Program-made: the position numbers and the translations under genes
Notes under the pieces: generated by a model
The model's input: only the letters and a program-made list of their open reading frames with translations
Databases searched by the model: none
What the model was told of the DNA's origin: nothing
Part shown: positions 20,471-50,400 of the stretch, piece by piece
Layout: each line of letters starts with the position of its first letter
Numbering within the stretch: position 1 is the first letter of the stretch
Source of the DNA: Globodera rostochiensis
Taxonomy: Eukaryota; Nematoda; Chromadorea; Rhabditida; Heteroderidae
NCBI GenBank assembly: GCA_018350325.1
Contig: JAEVLN010000009.1
Location: 1,261,388 to 1,325,387, forward strand
Length of the DNA stretch: 64,000 bases
Reading direction: 5' to 3'

Positions 20471-20888
20471 AAGAGGAAATTATTTTGTGTAAATTTTGAG
20501 AAACAAAACCAGAAAATTTAGAAAAAATCTAACAAGAAAAGTTTTAGAAATAGTTTTTGTAATATTCTCAAAATAAATTAATATAAAATATTATTTTAGA
20601 TTTTTACTGTAACCTTTCTTTATAAAATGTATATTTTTAGATCTCTGAAAATATTCAAATTTGCACTTATTGATAAATGAATTTGTGTTGATAAAGAAGT
20701 TGTGTTACAAATTTCTAATATTTTTTATTAAAGTAATTACAACATAAAAAATTAAATCAGAGATGAGAAATCAAAAGCGGTTGCATACACATCCCACTCC
20801 AATTGATCCATTCAAGCCGTGAAAGCAGATCTAAACATTTTAAGAATATACTTTATTTTAAAATACATTGAAATTTTTGTGGGGGGGG
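20471..20888. other. AT-rich intergenic DNA
   Basis: No gene seen. AATAAA-like words (AAAATAAATTAATATAAAA near 20569) may serve the polyadenylation of the preceding gene. Confidence 0.4.
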
Positions 20889-22672
20889 TTATTTATTTGA
20901 TAAACCCAATATTTTAAATATTTCAAATCAAAATTTCAAAAATCTCAACTAAATATTTCGGATTTCTGGTGATGAGTTGTCCGAATATCTGTGGATTCGT
21001 CGAATTCGTCATTGGACGGGCCTTCCTTCATCAATGTCCATTTCCCATCACAAGCAAGCGATGAAAGCTCCCCGCCGATTTGTCCATTTTCATAAAAATT
21101 CATCACTTTCCAATTCCACTCAATTCATATCGGTTTTGGTTTATTAAAAATTTCGGTTTAATTAAGTGTTTCGGAAATTTCGGTTTGGTTATCGGTTTAA
21201 CGCTTACCGGTTTCGGTTAACCAAAAAAATTTCGGTTTGGTTATGGGTTACCGGTTTCGAAGCTTTCGGTTTGGGTAACGGTTTCGAAAATTTCGGTTTG
21301 GTTATGGGTTACCGGTTTCGAAGCTTTCGGTTTGGGTAACGGTTTCGAAAATTTCGGTTTGGTTATGGGTTACCGGTTTCGAAGCTTTCGGTTTGGGTAA
21401 CGGTTTCGAAAATTTCGGTTTGGTTATGGGTTACCGGTTTCGAAGCTTTTGGTTTGGGTAACGGTTTTGCTTTACCAAAAATTTTGGTTTGGTTAAGAGT
21501 TTCGGTAATTTCGGTTTGGTTTTCGGTTCAATTAACTGGAAGCCTCGGTTCAATTACCGGTTTCGGTTTAGGTTAACCGAAAAATTTTTTGAAACCGACA
21601 TAATTCAACACGAGTTTATCAAACTGTAATTGATTTTTACGGAATTTAAAAATATTTTAAATTTTTAGCAAATGAATTTGTTCATACTATTTGTGTTACT
21701 TTCAATTGTCTTAAAGTCATATGTTGGCCGCAGCCCGTAATTAATTAAAGAAAAAATATAATTAAAATTAATTTAATAAATTATAAATGAATTCAGGCCT
21801 CGTTACGTTGGGGACCGTTGGAATGGGTGCAATGTTAAAGAAAATGGGACCATTATTCTGGAAAATGCCTGCAAACGGAATAAAATGTTTAAATTATAAA
21901 AAAATAATAAAGTTAAAAATTCATATTTTAGACTTATACTTTGCTACAAAAGCAACAAGGCAACTGGCCAAAATTCAAAGGTCAGCCGGCGATTTCGATC
22001 GAAAATCGGCTTATATTGGGAGGGGCTTTTTGATAAATGTGCCGGAGTGATGGGACATAAAGAATGGCACGGTTTGATTATCGACAAAATGGCTGATGGA
22101 AAAGTCGCGTTTGAATCGAGGCGAGTGAATTTTATGCAGAAAATTAATGACAAAAAATGTGCCAAAATTTCAGCCTTCGTTTTGGTGGCTTCTTTGCCAA
22201 CGATCTCATCAACAAAACGGTGGCATTTCACATCTTTTCCAAAGGTTTAAACAAATGCAAAAATTAAATAATTATTTTTAATTCATTTTGACAAAATTTA
22301 GCTGACACTTTGCTCGAAAATGACTTTCAAATGGCGCTGCGGTTAGGGGCGTTTATGGACGATTTCGATGGAATGGCACTTCGAATTTTGGCACTAGACC
22401 TTGTTTCAGTCACCGAATACATTGGTTGCCAGATGATGGTCTAAATTTTAAATTGAGCAAAGAAACTTTATTTACTATAATACAATACTTAATTTTTAAG
22501 AGATACAAATGCTCCAATAATCAAAAAAGTGGTCATAATATTTTTAGTGTTCTTTACCGAACTCTGATGGCACTGAGCCGACAACATTAGCCTTCAATAC
22601 CCCCGACACTCAAAATGCCGCCACCGAAGAACCCAGAACCCCGATTTTGCCCTCCTCAACGGCCTCCGAAAT
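20889..22672. repeat. Right arm of the large inverted duplication
   Basis: Reverse-complement partner of 14430-16290. The match ends at about 22672, inside exon 6 of the B-GT11 gene, directly after the codons for SSTAS. Confidence 0.85.
21240..21480. repeat. 61-bp tandem array inside the right-arm foldback element
   Basis: Four copies at 61-bp spacing (starts near 21243, 21304, 21365 and 21426) of a unit with ATGGGTTACCGGTTTCGAAG and TTTGGGTAACGGTTTCG. The left arm has a single version of this segment. Confidence 0.9.
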
Positions 22673-24426
22673 TAAGGCACTTCGTAAATGGAGTAGACAA
22701 TGTGAAGACAACAATATTTCTGTTAAAGAGTTTAAAAGGTAAAAGTTAAAAAAACAAAATGTTTGGTGTTAAAAATAACTTTTTATTTATTATGAAATAA
22801 TCAAATTGTTGAAAAAGTACATATTCTTATTTAAAACATTCTTCAACCATTTTAGTCTTTTCCAAGCGACTGAAAAATATTTAATTGCCGGAGGCTTGAC
22901 TGGAACTTGTAGTGGCTTGGGGAATCAAATGGTAATGTTTTATTGTTTAGTCTTTAAATTTTTTTTATATTTAAAATTTTTAGTTCCGTTTTGCTGGACT
23001 GTACGGCATTGGCAAACCATATGGGCGAATTCCGATCTTTTTAAAACGGCAAAATTGTCATCGAGGCTTAGAGGCACACGAATCGGAGGGTGTCGATGAA
23101 ATGGACCGATTGTTTCCTAATTATGCAAAATATTTAAAATTTTCGGTAAATTCTGCTTAAATTATTTTTTAATATTTTAAAGAGGAATTCGTGTATAATA
23201 ATAGTTTAATCAATTTTGAATAATTAAATTCAATCGTTTAGCTTAGCACTTTTGTCTCGGACCGACCCAGCGAAACGCGCGTGTTGAAAGACTTTGCTTC
23301 CCATTGTTGCCGATATGATGACCCAAAACGGTTCGCTTTTTAAAGTCTCAATATGTGTCCGAATTGGTATTAGGAATTAAAAAACGCATTTTTGCAAAAA
23401 AAGTTATAGAATTTGTTTCATTTACATTTTTAGGATCAATTTTACTTCTTTTGCGGAAAAATTTGTGAGTATCGAGGTCAGAATTTCTATAAAAAATAAA
23501 TAAATTAATTAATTTTAAATTTTAGGCCAGCTTTTTCCAATCCTACAAATTCTTTCACAATATTCGACGGGAAATACGCCAAATTTTTCAATTTGGACGG
23601 CCTATTTGTGTGCAAATGGAAAATTTTAAGAAAGCATTTTTTAGGTTGGAATTTTCTTGAAAAAAGAATAATTTAAAATTAGCTGAAATTTTGTAATTGT
23701 TTTAATTCAATTCATTTGATAAATTAAGCGTCTCCGACCAAAACGCCATAAAACTTTGTGTCCACACGCGCATTGGCGACTTTGCAAAGAGCGCAGCGCA
23801 TTTTCCGTCTGAAAAAATTTTTACGGAAAAGGCCATTGAATTTACATACAAACATTTGACGGTTGTGTTGTTAATTAATCGTTTATTTAATTTAATTTAT
23901 ATTATTAATGGTTTATTTTTAAGCAAAAACACCAACAACCCGTAGCCGTTGTGCTATTTGGGGAGGACAAAAATTTTTTGGCCAATTTGAGCATTGACAG
24001 AAAGGTAAAATGTGTTTCCTTTTTTTAAATTAAATTTAAATAAAAATAATAAAAAATATAATATTATTCCAGCTAATTCGCTCCATTTACACGCCAAAAG
24101 CGATGTCGCGTGCAGAGGACCTCGTTTTTGTGTCCATCACCTGCGATTCAATGTTGATCACCAGCCCCTCCTCCACCTTCTCGTGGTGGATGGCATATTT
24201 AATGCCGGATGGTGCCACCGTTTTTTACAGTACAAAACTTGAAGGTGGCGATCATATATTATTTGATTTAATCATTTTCAATTATTTATCAATTTGATTT
24301 GTCAATTGTCACTCGAATTTAAATATGAAAAATATAAATTTAGGCACTTATTATACGCGAGAAAATTTTCTGCCCGAATGGATACCGCTTAAGCTGAAAG
24401 GAACTGGCACGATTGCTATTGATTGA
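21672..24426 (+). CDS. Domain B joined in phase to a GT11-type alpha-1,2-fucosyltransferase
   Basis: Exons: 21672-21736, 21797-21886, 21932-22120, 22174-22244, 22302-22438, 22548-22738, 22856-22931, 22984-23145, 23242-23330, 23434-23464, 23526-23644, 23729-23861, 23924-24004, 24073-24244 and 24344-24426. All phases match, giving 562 residues. Residues 1-184 are signal peptide plus domain B. A Ser/Thr/Pro linker follows, then the GT11 domain with GGLTGTCSGLGNQM, FRFAGLYGIG, KLCVHTRIGDF (equivalent of the family's H.RRGDF) and SPSSTFSWWMAYL, ending FLPEWIPLKLKG. GT11 enzymes transfer fucose from GDP-fucose to galactose in the Golgi. Intron 22121-22173 starts GC. The alternative is two genes: reading through 22439 gives V then stop, and GT11 would then need its own start, which I cannot find upstream of 22548. 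Confidence 0.7.
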
Positions 24427-24759
24427 TCATTTTTGTGATAGCCATTTAAATATTCCATTGGAAAAATGTATCATAAGGCCCATCTCATATACCAGTTTTC
24501 GCTAAAAATCACGCGTATAGTAATTTTGACCTAAAAAAGTACACCCCAAATTTGTAAGGATGGCCTTTTTTTAACTATATAACGAGTAATTTCAATTAAA
24601 CTTTTGAAAATGTTTATTTTTGGTGCCTTTTAGTCGTCTCTTAATGAGTTTAATCAATCAATATGTATGCATACATTCAGCGATTGAAAACCTACAAAAA
24701 ATAAAAGTTTAAGGTAAGCCCCGAAGGAAATGTACCCCAATAAAGCCGAATAACGGATA
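24427..24759. other. AT-rich spacer between the fucosyltransferase and the satellite
   Basis: No gene or clear repeat seen; the satellite starts gradually around 24760. Confidence 0.4.
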
Positions 24760-37470
<12,711 letters not shown>

Positions 37471-37639
37471 TTTTTTGAAGAAATAAGGTGCTAAAAAGAG
37501 AGAGCAGGCGGCGAGAGTAAATCGCGAAATTAGCAAAGATATGCAAAATATGTACATGAAAATACGCTCTAGAAGCCTCAAACCAATTTCAAGCTGTTCT
37601 GTTCAGGAAAAAAATTTCAAATACTCAAGCCGTTATTTT

Positions 37640-38230
37640 CTACTAATTCGTAATCGGTGCATCAAATAACATATTTTCAGATTTTAGTAAAAATATTTCA
37701 TATAAATTTTGACCAAAAGCGTATCCCCCAATGTTTTTCCAAAGTTTGTAGCAGATTTTAAGCCGTGAAAGGCTGTCCAAAAATTGCACAGGGCGCCGCT
37801 TTCGCAGGCCAAGGCGGGTAATTGGTAAAAGTTTTCAATCAGCAATAACAGCAGCTCGGCTAAGCCTCATTGCTCGCTGTATTGCCCGAGCGCAAGGCTA
37901 AATTGAAGGGATAAAAAGGAACATTAAGTGAAAATTGCTTTGATTATTTTCGATGGGGTGTAAACAACGAAGGAACACACTGAGCACAACACGGCAACAA
38001 TACGCCGCACTCTTTTTCTCTGTTAACAAATAAAACAACATTCTCTCACTCACTCTGTCAGTCTGCATGCGTACGTTTTACTCTCTTTTCATTCTCTGTT
38101 TCTCTGCTCAGCGAAAAAGGAAAGAGAGAGGACGCACGAGCAAATGGAAAGGATTTTCCCCCACTTTAATGGGAGTTTAGAGAAAGAAAATATTAAGAAG
38201 ACAACTCACACTTGGAAGGCGAAAGAGGCT
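37640..38230. repeat. Long dispersed repeat, copy B
   Basis: Direct-orientation copy of 4839-5420, differing by scattered substitutions and a small deletion around the GCGTGCGTGCG stretch. It directly follows the satellite edge. Confidence 0.75.
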
Positions 38231-39068
38231 ATACAAAAAGGAATACAACGGATTTTTGCTCTCCTCTCTCCCCCCCTTTGCGCCCCATAAACATTTTTAT
38301 CAAATTCTTTCGCAAATAACCCCAAACTCCCCACAATGTTTGTCCCTGGTCCCTCTGTATTCGGACGATGAAATCTTTCGCCTTTTACTAAAGGTTTCCG
38401 TGCAGGGGGACGCTTATGGGTTTAACCTAATTTTTGGAAGCGCCTTCTTCAGGGAGGGCGCGCAAAATCTCTCCATTTAGACTAAAGTTATTTCAGGGAT
38501 AAATAATAAATTTCGCTAATTTCATCGAATCGTATTGATTTATGAGCAAAATTTTGTTTTTTTTTGGAGCAGATTGGATTTCAGAATTTGCGTTACAATC
38601 GTTTAAATTCAGTTTTATTTGTTTTTTCTCGATTTTTTAATGATGTTTTTTTGCAGCATCTCAGACTCCCATATGCACGAATCCGCAAAAATCTGATTAC
38701 GAATTCTTCAACAGAAAAAAAAAGTCAAAATTTTGAGTAAAATTCCAAAATTAGAGACAAACTTATACCTAATTTGTAAATTTGGTGCATTAAATGATCT
38801 TCGGTCCGAAGGTCGAATGATTTTTAATTTCTTTCTTAAATTTGAACGGTTTTAGTCGAACGTCACATCAAATTAAAGCTCATGATGAGTTTATGTACTT
38901 AGTATGTTATCATTAAGCTAAAGCTTTATGAATGGGCAATGTTTAAAAAAGTTATGTTTAAATTTAATTATGACAATTCAAATTATGTAAGCAAATGCTT
39001 GAGAAGATGGTACAACGTAAATCTTTGAAATTTGTTTCTTCCCGATTCTTCGAGCTTAAAAAGGGCGA
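38231..39068. other. Intergenic, no gene recognised
   Basis: An open frame at 38256-38480 has no recognisable features. The rest is AT-rich. Confidence 0.4.
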
Positions 39069-40146
39069 TCAGAAACGCTGGTAGCGGCCCAGGTAAGTCT
39101 TGCACTCGGCGCAGTAGTGCTCAGTGTTCTGACAGTCGCTCATGCAGAACGGGAGACAGCAACACAACCAGCAACTGAACAAATGGGATTGGGGTCGCAT
39201 CAAAAATTTTCCAAAATAAGGACATCGGAAGGCCAAAAATATGATTTAAGAGTCCGAAATAAGGACAAAATTTTAAAACCTTCTAAATTTGGAGAGAAGA
39301 AATTCATAAAAATCTGGACAGTTGTGATCATAATCAAGGCTGTAGCCTAGAAAAAATTCCAGGGGGGGAGGGGACAGTTGAGGGAAATTTCATTTTTAAT
39401 GGTATTTTAAGCGGTGCTGAAATCCGGTTAGCCAGCCCCCCCCCCGGGTCTTTCTCGGCAAGGTTCGATCGCCAATCAAATTATTTAATAATAAAAATAT
39501 TTAAAAAAGGCTCGAACCCAAACAGAACGCAACACCCGCACAGCAGCCAAGTGATCAGGCCGGCCGTATACTTCACACTGGTCACCATTTGCTGTCCGCA
39601 GTTCTTGCACAATGCCTTTTTGAAAGAAAAAAAATTCAAAAATTTAAATGGAAACCCACACCAGCCAACCCTAACCTTTTCGTTAATTTGAAAATTCTAA
39701 GGAAAACATCGGGTCAGGCAAAAAAAATGTTTGTTTCCGTCGTAATTTTTTGAGAAAAAGGGAAAAATCAAGAGAACTCTCAAAAAAATTTGAGTAAATT
39801 TAACAAATTTTGTAATATCGTCCAAGAAATTTTGAAACAAATTTGGAGTGCTCAAAAGTGATCAAAATCGAAGATTCTCTACCAGAACTGAACAAACTCA
39901 TAAAAATAGGATTATAGCGAATATTTAATCTGAAAAAGTCACGTTTTGAGATCGAGGCCCCCACTGGGTTGGCCCTCCGTCCGTCATGTACACAACGGTG
40001 TTGGTGCTACCGCCGACGCCGGCGGCGATGCCATGGCCCGTAGGCGGTGGAGGAGGCGGCTGCGTACTTGGGCGGTTCGCTCATGTTGGGCTGAATGTTT
40101 TGTCCGTCCGGCTGTTTTGGAATTGGAGTTGTAAATCGGCGAAAAC
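39069..40146 (-). CDS. LITAF-domain (zinc-binding, membrane-associated) protein
   Basis: LITAF/CDIP proteins sit on the cytosolic face of late endosome and lysosome membranes through a zinc site plus a hydrophobic hairpin. Minus-strand exons: 39943-40146 (ATG at 40084), 39524-39615 and 39069-39174 (TGA). The protein starts MSEPPKY, followed by a proline stretch and VVYMTDGGPTQWGP. Then comes the first Cys pair CKNCGQQMVTSV, the hydrophobic segment LITWLLCGCCVL spliced to CWLCCCLPFCM, and the closing knuckle EHYCAECKTYLGRYQRF. Phases of the last two introns fit (0 and 2). In exon 1, one base near 40054 must be skipped to pass from PPKY to the PPPPPTGHG frame. PPKY resembles a WW-binding PPxY motif, common in this family. 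Confidence 0.8.
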
Positions 40147-40327
40147 CTAAAAACAAAGACAAAGAGGCAAGCAATTTAATTAATCCAATAAACACCTAAG
40201 GGCAAATTGAAGGTCCGCGAGCTTCGACATCGCCCCCCCCCCCGATAGAAAGCCCGAACCATGCCGCCCCTCCGGCGGTGTGTTCCCCGACCCCCCCCCC
40301 CCCCAATATCTCTCCCGCTCCGACCAG

Positions 40328-40437
40328 GGCTGCGTTGAAACCTTTCGATTTCGAAGTTTTTATACCGATTTTCTTACAAAAATCGAAATAAAAAATGTTG
40401 ATTTCAAAAATTTTTTCTTTCAACGCAGTCCTGGCGC
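40328..40437. mobile_element. hAT-like MITE
   Basis: Ends CAGGGCTGCGTTGAAA and TTTCAACGCAGTCCTG are inverted, with internal TTCGATTTCGA. GCTCCGAC stands directly before the left end and two bases after the right end, an imperfect 8-bp duplication. A degenerate relative lies near 62335. Confidence 0.6.
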
Positions 40438-40837
40438 TCCGACTTTGCCATCCCCGCAGGATGGGGGAGCAAGCACCCAGTTTTAAACAAAAACAGCAAA
40501 TGATTGTGGTGGGGTAGTCGGCGGACGGTGTGATGGTGGCAGAAAGTGGAAAGGGCAAAGTCCGGGCCAGCATTGGAAGAAGATGAGCAGAAAAAATGGC
40601 GTTGTAAGATGAGAATGAATAAATTGTTGGGGCAAATGCATCGATCAATGTGAAGGGATGGGAATGGACCGTTCCGGTGCCGATGGGAAGGCAATTGAAA
40701 GGGGGGGGGGGAAGATTCGTCGTTAACGCTTAAAAGCTTTAGTCCAATCAGTCGGCATTTGTTTGTCTTGAACTAAATAGCCTTTATAAGATGGGGGGGG
40801 GGGGGGGTGGGAAGCCCCTGATCTTGTCAGGACAGTG

Positions 40838-40925
40838 GACAATGGGACAATTGGACAGTGAGGACAATCCGACAGAAAGTGGACAATCCGACAGAAGTGG
40901 ACAATCAGACAGACAGTGGACGAAA
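40838..40925. repeat. Short tandem repeat of about 19-20 bp
   Basis: Four to five loose copies of GTGGACAATCCGACAGAAA. Confidence 0.8.
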
Positions 40926-41179
40926 ACTTATTTTTAAAAAAGTGTAGAGGAAAAAAAAGCGTGCCTCAGTTGAATGGCTGCTCGGGTTAAAAACCCATAA
41001 ATTTACTGAACATGAATTTCGTTTAATTGGATCTGCCATTTTGTATCACTAAACTTTTTCCGTTAATAAACTTAACCCCCGGAAAATTAACTCCGTGCGT
41101 ATCTAAAAATGTAGACAAACTTTTTTGTTTTTAGTGGAAGGGGATTCAAAAAAATCAAGATAACGAAGAAAAAGAAATA

Positions 41180-41286
41180 CCGTATTTCCTGTAATAGAGC
41201 CCCATGGGGCTCTATTGTTCAACCCCCCCCCCCCAAAAAAGGGGGGGGGCTCTATTAGAGCATGGGGCTCTAATACAGGAAATACA
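41180..41286. mobile_element. Palindromic MITE, CCGTAT family
   Basis: Left end TACCGTATTTCCTGTAATAG, right end CTCTAATACAGGAAATAC, with inner GGGGCTCTATT words inverted around a C/G tract hairpin. Confidence 0.65.
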
Positions 41287-42036
41287 CCTGCGTTTAGAAA
41301 GCCGGGCTTCGGTTTCGGTTTGGTTGACCGACCGTGAACAACCCTAGTTTTAAGTGATTTTGGAATATTTTAATCAATTTTAATAAAAATAGGTATGCGT
41401 AAAAAAGTATTTTTGAAAGAATTCATCACAATCGCCAAACATCCTCCACTCTTATGTAAAACAAAATGTTTTTTTCTTTCCCTTCAGGGAAGACTCAAGA
41501 GCATGTTACGAAGAAAAATGCTCAATTTTGCGAAAATTTTGAGTAATTTTCTTAACAAAAATCACCAAATTTCTCCCGGCGGCGCCTATCGGCACCGCCA
41601 ACCCCCCCCCCCTCTCTAAAAGCTTAAAATAGGCTTAAGAAGGCCGCTGAAGCAAAAAATGGCAACCTTTCAAACAATATTATATTAAACTGTTTTAATA
41701 AATTTTTTTTTTTAATCACAAACAAAAAAATTTCGATTTTCGACGTTTTTTTCTTTTCGATTTTCGATTTTGACATTTTTGTTAGTTTCAACACTTTATT
41801 GGACTTTACACCGACAATAATAATCTTCTGCAATTCTTATGGTGTGAGTGAACTCGATAAAGAAATCTTTTTAAAGAAAAAATCATTTGATTGCTGCACT
41901 GGCACAACAACAAAAAATTTCCCTTCAAATTGCAATTTTTTTTGTTTTTTGGAATAAAAATGTCTTTCGATTTCAGCCAAAAACTATTACAAATAGAAAA
42001 TTTTGATAAGCAAGTGCAAATTATAAAAAAAAATGA

Positions 42037-46511
<4,475 letters not shown>

Positions 46512-47414
46512 AAAATTATTTTATTTATTTTTTTAATGAATTAATTATGTATTTGAAATAATCCAAAGAAGCAAATGACAATCTCTCAAAATTCTGTTAC
46601 GTTAAATGTTTTAGTTTTTGTATTTATTTTCAAGGAATCAATGAAACTTTGATCAACCGAAAATTTTTGAATTGATATTTGGAAGTGACGGTTAGTAAAA
46701 CTAAAAATCAAAAATTGACCAAACTTGAGCTCCCGATCGATCGATCTTTCCTTGATCTCTTCTTGACCGCAAATACTCCTCTCCCGTGGGGCTGCTCAAG
46801 ACTTGAAATTTATCGAGAATCAAGACTCAGAACCAAGACCCAAAAACCCGAGACATGTCTCGACTCGAGACTCTCGAGAAGCCCTACTGTTACGGCGTTT
46901 TGGCTTAGGCGATGGTCGACAAAGGATGCATGCATTCTGCTTTCATGGCGTCTGATCAACTTCTTCCGCCTTTAAATCGATTTGTCTCTCTCTCTTCAAG
47001 AGCTGTCGATTGATGCCCAATTTGTTGAAAAAACTCAAAATTTTTTCCTTACATCACGAATGTTAACTTTTGGGTTTTTTGAATCGTTCAAACCCCTCAA
47101 AAATCATTGAAATTTGGGGTTTTACTTCGTCGTTTTTGTTTGGGCAGAAAGTCGGAATTTATTCTGTTTACGATAAATGTCATTAAACTTTTCTTCTTTT
47201 CATTTTTTGGTTTCAAATTTGTCGCAATCGTTGTTGTTACTCCAAGATTTTTATTGAATGATAAAGCAATATGACTCGCAACACCACCACCCACCCACCC
47301 ACCCATTCAGAAACATGCATTTAAATTTAAATTGATGGCAATATTTTTTTAAAACTTTTCACGATGCAATTTAAAAATAAATAAATAATTCAATCGATCA
47401 TCAAAGGGACGTCA
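46512..47414. other. Intergenic between P450-2 and the PUF gene
   Basis: No gene. 46800-46895 holds CTCGAGACT-type palindromic words like those at 56890, and (CCCA)n occurs at 47283-47305. The two flanking genes are convergent. Confidence 0.4.
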
Positions 47415-50400
47415 TTATCCATTATTCGGCTTCTTCCTTTTGTCGGCGATTGCGCCGCTCGTCCTTTTCCTTAAGCCTCTGAAACCCAAAAAAACATTCA
47501 AATCATCACAACAGATCAACACACAAAAAGCAAGTCCTAAACAGAAATGGATCAAAAATTCTGAAAAAAATAAATATGATCAGAAAGTCTATTTAATGGT
47601 AAAGTTCAAAGTAATTTTTAGAAAACAATGTTGCAAGCTTTTGCCTTTTTAAAGTTAAAATGAAAACCTTCAAAAAACAAAAAGTGCCCACCGAAAATAT
47701 CATCAAGTTCGGCGCATTATAAAAATAACGTTTAGCAAACACAAAACTCACTGTTGTCTCTTTAGCAGTGCCGGAATGTGTTCTTCGATGGCGAACATCA
47801 TTTTGTCCCGATGCGCAGAGTCCGCGCCGTCCACCATTTTCAGCACGACGTCGTTGGCGAACTCTTGCTTCATCATTTGCAACAAAGGCGGCTTTCCTGT
47901 GCCGTCGCTGAACAGAAAACCGTAAAAATTTAGTTTTTGTGGTTCCCGGAAAAAACTCACTCCGCACAAACTTGGTCGATCAGCGCATTTTTCTGCTCCG
48001 TCGTCCCAAAAATCAAACACTTTTCGATTATGCTGCAGATGCTTTTGTGATGCGCGTTCTTCAGAATGTCGCCCTGGAGACTGCGCACAATGCGCTCCCG
48101 GTCTTCGGGCAGTCCATGCTCAATCAAATGTTGGATCACGAAGCTGCCGTACTTATCCGTGACCAAAGAGAGCACATTGCCATGCAGTTGTTCCAACACG
48201 GGACGCTTTTGTTGTTCTGTGCAGTGTACAAGCACACATTCGATCACCCAACAACCGTATTTATGGATGGACAGGGAGGCAACCTGTTAGGATGCAAAGG
48301 GACGAAGGATGCTTTCAAGACTTATACAATTAGAAACGTTTTAAAATTTTTTTAAATAAACAAAAAAAAATTCTGATAAAATGTACCGAATCCGATGGAC
48401 TGGACAGTATGGCATCAACGACGAACTGAAGCTGTTGTGGTTCGATGAGTTCAAATATCTGCAAAGATTAAGTTTCCAATGGAAGCTAACCCCCCAAACC
48501 CGGGAGCCCCGGTTAAGACTCAACAACACATTATATAATTTCTGTATATTGGTGTTATTCACCTTGTGCATGACGTGCATTCCATACTGATCTTTGATGC
48601 ATCTAATCACACACGAACGCGGCGTAAGTTCTTCGATTATCTTTAAAACAAATTTATTAAAGTAATTAATTTTATTTAAATTAAATGATTACCTCCTCGA
48701 AAAATGTAATAATTTAAATAAAATGATTTTGCCTCAATTTGTGACGCTTTGTCCACCGATTTCAACGCCGTTTGGATCACAGGACCGCCGTATATTTGCA
48801 GGGCCAATGTCAACACGTGGCCACGCAATGCGTCCACAAGTTGAGCCTTTTGATCGTCCGTGCCGTTCTCGAAAAATTTCTGAATTTTTTTTCTTCTTAA
48901 TTAGGTAATTTCCCTTTTGTTCTTTCCACACGTGTTCAAAATTAGAGTAGAGCGGGATCGGGAGGGATATCCCGGCCTTAGTCGGGATCAGATGACTGGA
49001 ATTCCGGTTAACCTTAAATATCAATTCGTTCCCTTTTTGGAAGTTTTTTTGTTTCTCTTTATAACTTCTTTCATAACTAACCTAACCAAATCAAATAGCT
49101 TCTATAGTACTAATACTATAGTAAGCTTTCGAATGATATCCAATATGTTTGATTTGGTTAGATTTGAAAGAAGTAATAACGAAAAAACTTCCGAAAAGGG
49201 GAACGAGTTGATACTCGTCTCCTTAAAACTGGAGCCATTTAACGGTACGAAATTTCGGTAAATTAACGCTCAATTTATCAAACTGTACGGAACTCTAATA
49301 AATATTTGCAGGACCTGAATCACATAATGGCCAAATTCGTCAGGCATCAATTGTCGAGCATTTTGAAGCGTCTTCGGCCCTCTTTGAAAAATAAAACGTC
49401 CCTTAAACATTTAATGCAAAAAGCAACTGACCCCCCACAGACGTTGTCGAACAGCGCCTTTTTCTGCTCCGCCGTCCCGCAGATCAAACACTTCCTTATG
49501 ATGTGCATATTTCATAATGTCGTCTTGCAGACTGCGCACAATGCGCTCCCGGTCTTCGGGCAGTCCATGCTCAATCAAATGTTGGATCACGTAGCAGCCA
49601 TACTGATCAGTGACCAAAGATGAGCACATTGGCGTGCAGATGTTCCAACACGAGACGTTTATGAGTGCAGTGTTTAAGCACACTTTGGATCACCCAACAA
49701 CCGTATTTATGGATGGACAGGGAAATCACTTGCGTCAATATCTCATTGATTATCTAAATAACATTTTAGTATAGTCAAGCATTTGAGTCCCCAGCTTTTT
49801 GCCTCCATTTGTGACGTTTTGTCCCCCGATTCCAACGCCGCTCGGATCACGTGAGAGCCGTACATTTGCTGGGCCAATGTCACCACGTGGCCACGCAATG
49901 CGTCCACAAGTTGAGCCGTCTCCGTCGGATTGGCACGCGCCAACTTTTGTTGGATGAACCTTGGCGAAATGTTAATATGCAAATTCAATCAATGCTTAAG
50001 CGAGTTTTTGAATTAATAGTTTTCTTGGAGAGTGAGGAATTTGTTGAAAAAGTTTTTTTGATTATCATTTAAACTGGCGAAATGCAAGGGTCACAATTTA
50101 AATGTTTTGTTCAATCGCTCAGTTTATGACAATTTGCGCTGTCGGTTAACGCCATGGAACGGGTTAGCGCCAGCAGCCCGGGCTGTTCAAATCGTTCACC
50201 CCAGCAATGCCCACCTTGAACCGCGCGCGGGTCCAGCGCGAATGCCACGGCGTGTTTGCCCAAATCGGTGAGTTGAGGATTGGCTGTACGGTTGTTGAGG
50301 TAATCGTTCAACAGCTTGGAACGCTGGCTGGGGCGGTCTGAAATTGCGAAAAAAACTTTCTGAAAAAACAACTTCAACCGGTTTAAGCAAAGGTAAAATT

